The translations under genes and the position numbers were made by a program. A DNA stretch of 13,898 bases, from NCBI GenBank assembly GCA_017560855.1, contig JAFZEB010000092.1, forward strand, positions 1 through 13,898, read 5' to 3'. Numbering within the stretch: position 1 is the first letter of the stretch; each line of letters opens with the position of its first letter. The notes under the pieces were generated by a model. The model had not been told where the DNA came from. It made no database searches and saw nothing but the letters and a program-made list of their open reading frames with translations. The stretch is from Ruminiclostridium sp. (GTDB lineage: Bacteria; Bacillota; Clostridia; Oscillospirales; Oscillospiraceae). Of this stretch, positions 13,715-13,898 are shown one piece after another.

Positions 13715-13752
13715 CAAAAAAAAGACCGAACGGCCATGGGAACGCCGTCCGG
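13715..13752 (-). terminator. Rho-independent terminator after the M23 peptidase gene
   Basis: A 9-bp stem, CCGAACGGC/GCCGTCCGG (13726-13734 with 13744-13752), with one G-U pair in RNA is followed in minus-strand sense by a run of eight Ts (13723 to 13716). Confidence 0.88.
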
Positions 13753-13763
13753 AAAACAATCCA

Positions 13764-13898
13764 TTATGGGAGACATTTCTGCGGGTCCAACGGCTCATCC
13801 TGCCAGCGGACCTCGAAATGGAGATGGGGACCGGTAGAGCGGCCGGTGGAGCCCATGAGAGCGATCTTCTCCCCCTGGTCCACAGTCTCTCCTTTTGC
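13764..13898 (-). CDS. M23-family (LytM-type) metallopeptidase, C-terminal fragment
   Basis: The last 44 codons of a minus-strand gene enter the window from the right edge. The visible protein includes G-E-K-I-A-L-M-G-S-T-G-R-S-T-G-P and H-L-H-F-E-V, the H-x-H zinc-ligand/catalytic motif of M23 endopeptidases, followed by a typical short tail with D-P. These enzymes cut peptidoglycan cross-bridges outside the cell or, if degenerate, act as cell-division activators. The catalytic histidine pair is intact here; the upstream domains, signal peptide and other ligands cannot be seen. Confidence 0.9.
   Translation of the reverse strand, partial: AKGETVDQGEKIALMGSTGRSTGPHLHFEVRWQDEPLDPQKCLP

Overview
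The window looks like chromosomal DNA from a GC-rich, anaerobic gut-type Clostridia bacterium, probably an Oscillospiraceae relative (Flavonifractor, Lawsonibacter or Intestinimonas-like). This is inferred from the leucine T-box leader, a ThiI without a rhodanese domain, strong GGAGG ribosome sites, TTGACA/TATAAT-type promoters, AGC/CTG-rich codons and a CTGATGAGGG-type intergenic repeat. No phage, plasmid, CRISPR, tRNA or rRNA gene is visible.

Layout: positions 1-3990 hold a minus-strand leucine biosynthesis operon, with a promoter near 3960-3989, a leucine-specifier T-box leader, leuA, leuC and the start of leuD (cut by the window edge). Divergent from it, on the plus strand, are a zinc-ribbon membrane protein with two external Ig-like (Big_2) domains (4236-6218), a small nitroreductase (6415-6933, then a terminator) and a separately promoted lipoprotein with a probable beta-propeller (7078-8406). 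A bidirectional terminator divides this from a minus-strand thiI-cinA operon (11147 down to 8495). Further minus-strand units follow: two small coupled hypothetical genes (11261-11840), an 8Fe ferredoxin coupled to a NapH-like membrane Fe-S protein (11995-12776), an acetate-transporter-family gene with its own promoter and terminator (12831-13600), and the C-terminus of an M23 peptidase (13764 to the window end).

The most interesting structure is not a gene. Four intercistronic gaps (leuC-leuD, leuA-leuC, zinc-ribbon gene-nitroreductase, thiI-cinA) hold related modular elements of about 170-260 bp built from successive hairpins. A fifth, internally deleted copy follows the lipoprotein gene. 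The stems differ between copies but remain paired, while loops and linkers are conserved. All five copies have the same orientation relative to the transcription of the upstream gene, although genes on both strands are involved. The four full copies all lie between co-directional genes with no obvious internal promoter. This suggests a repeated element acting, or tolerated, as RNA inside operons. I do not recognise it as a named family, and its novelty cannot be judged without a database search.
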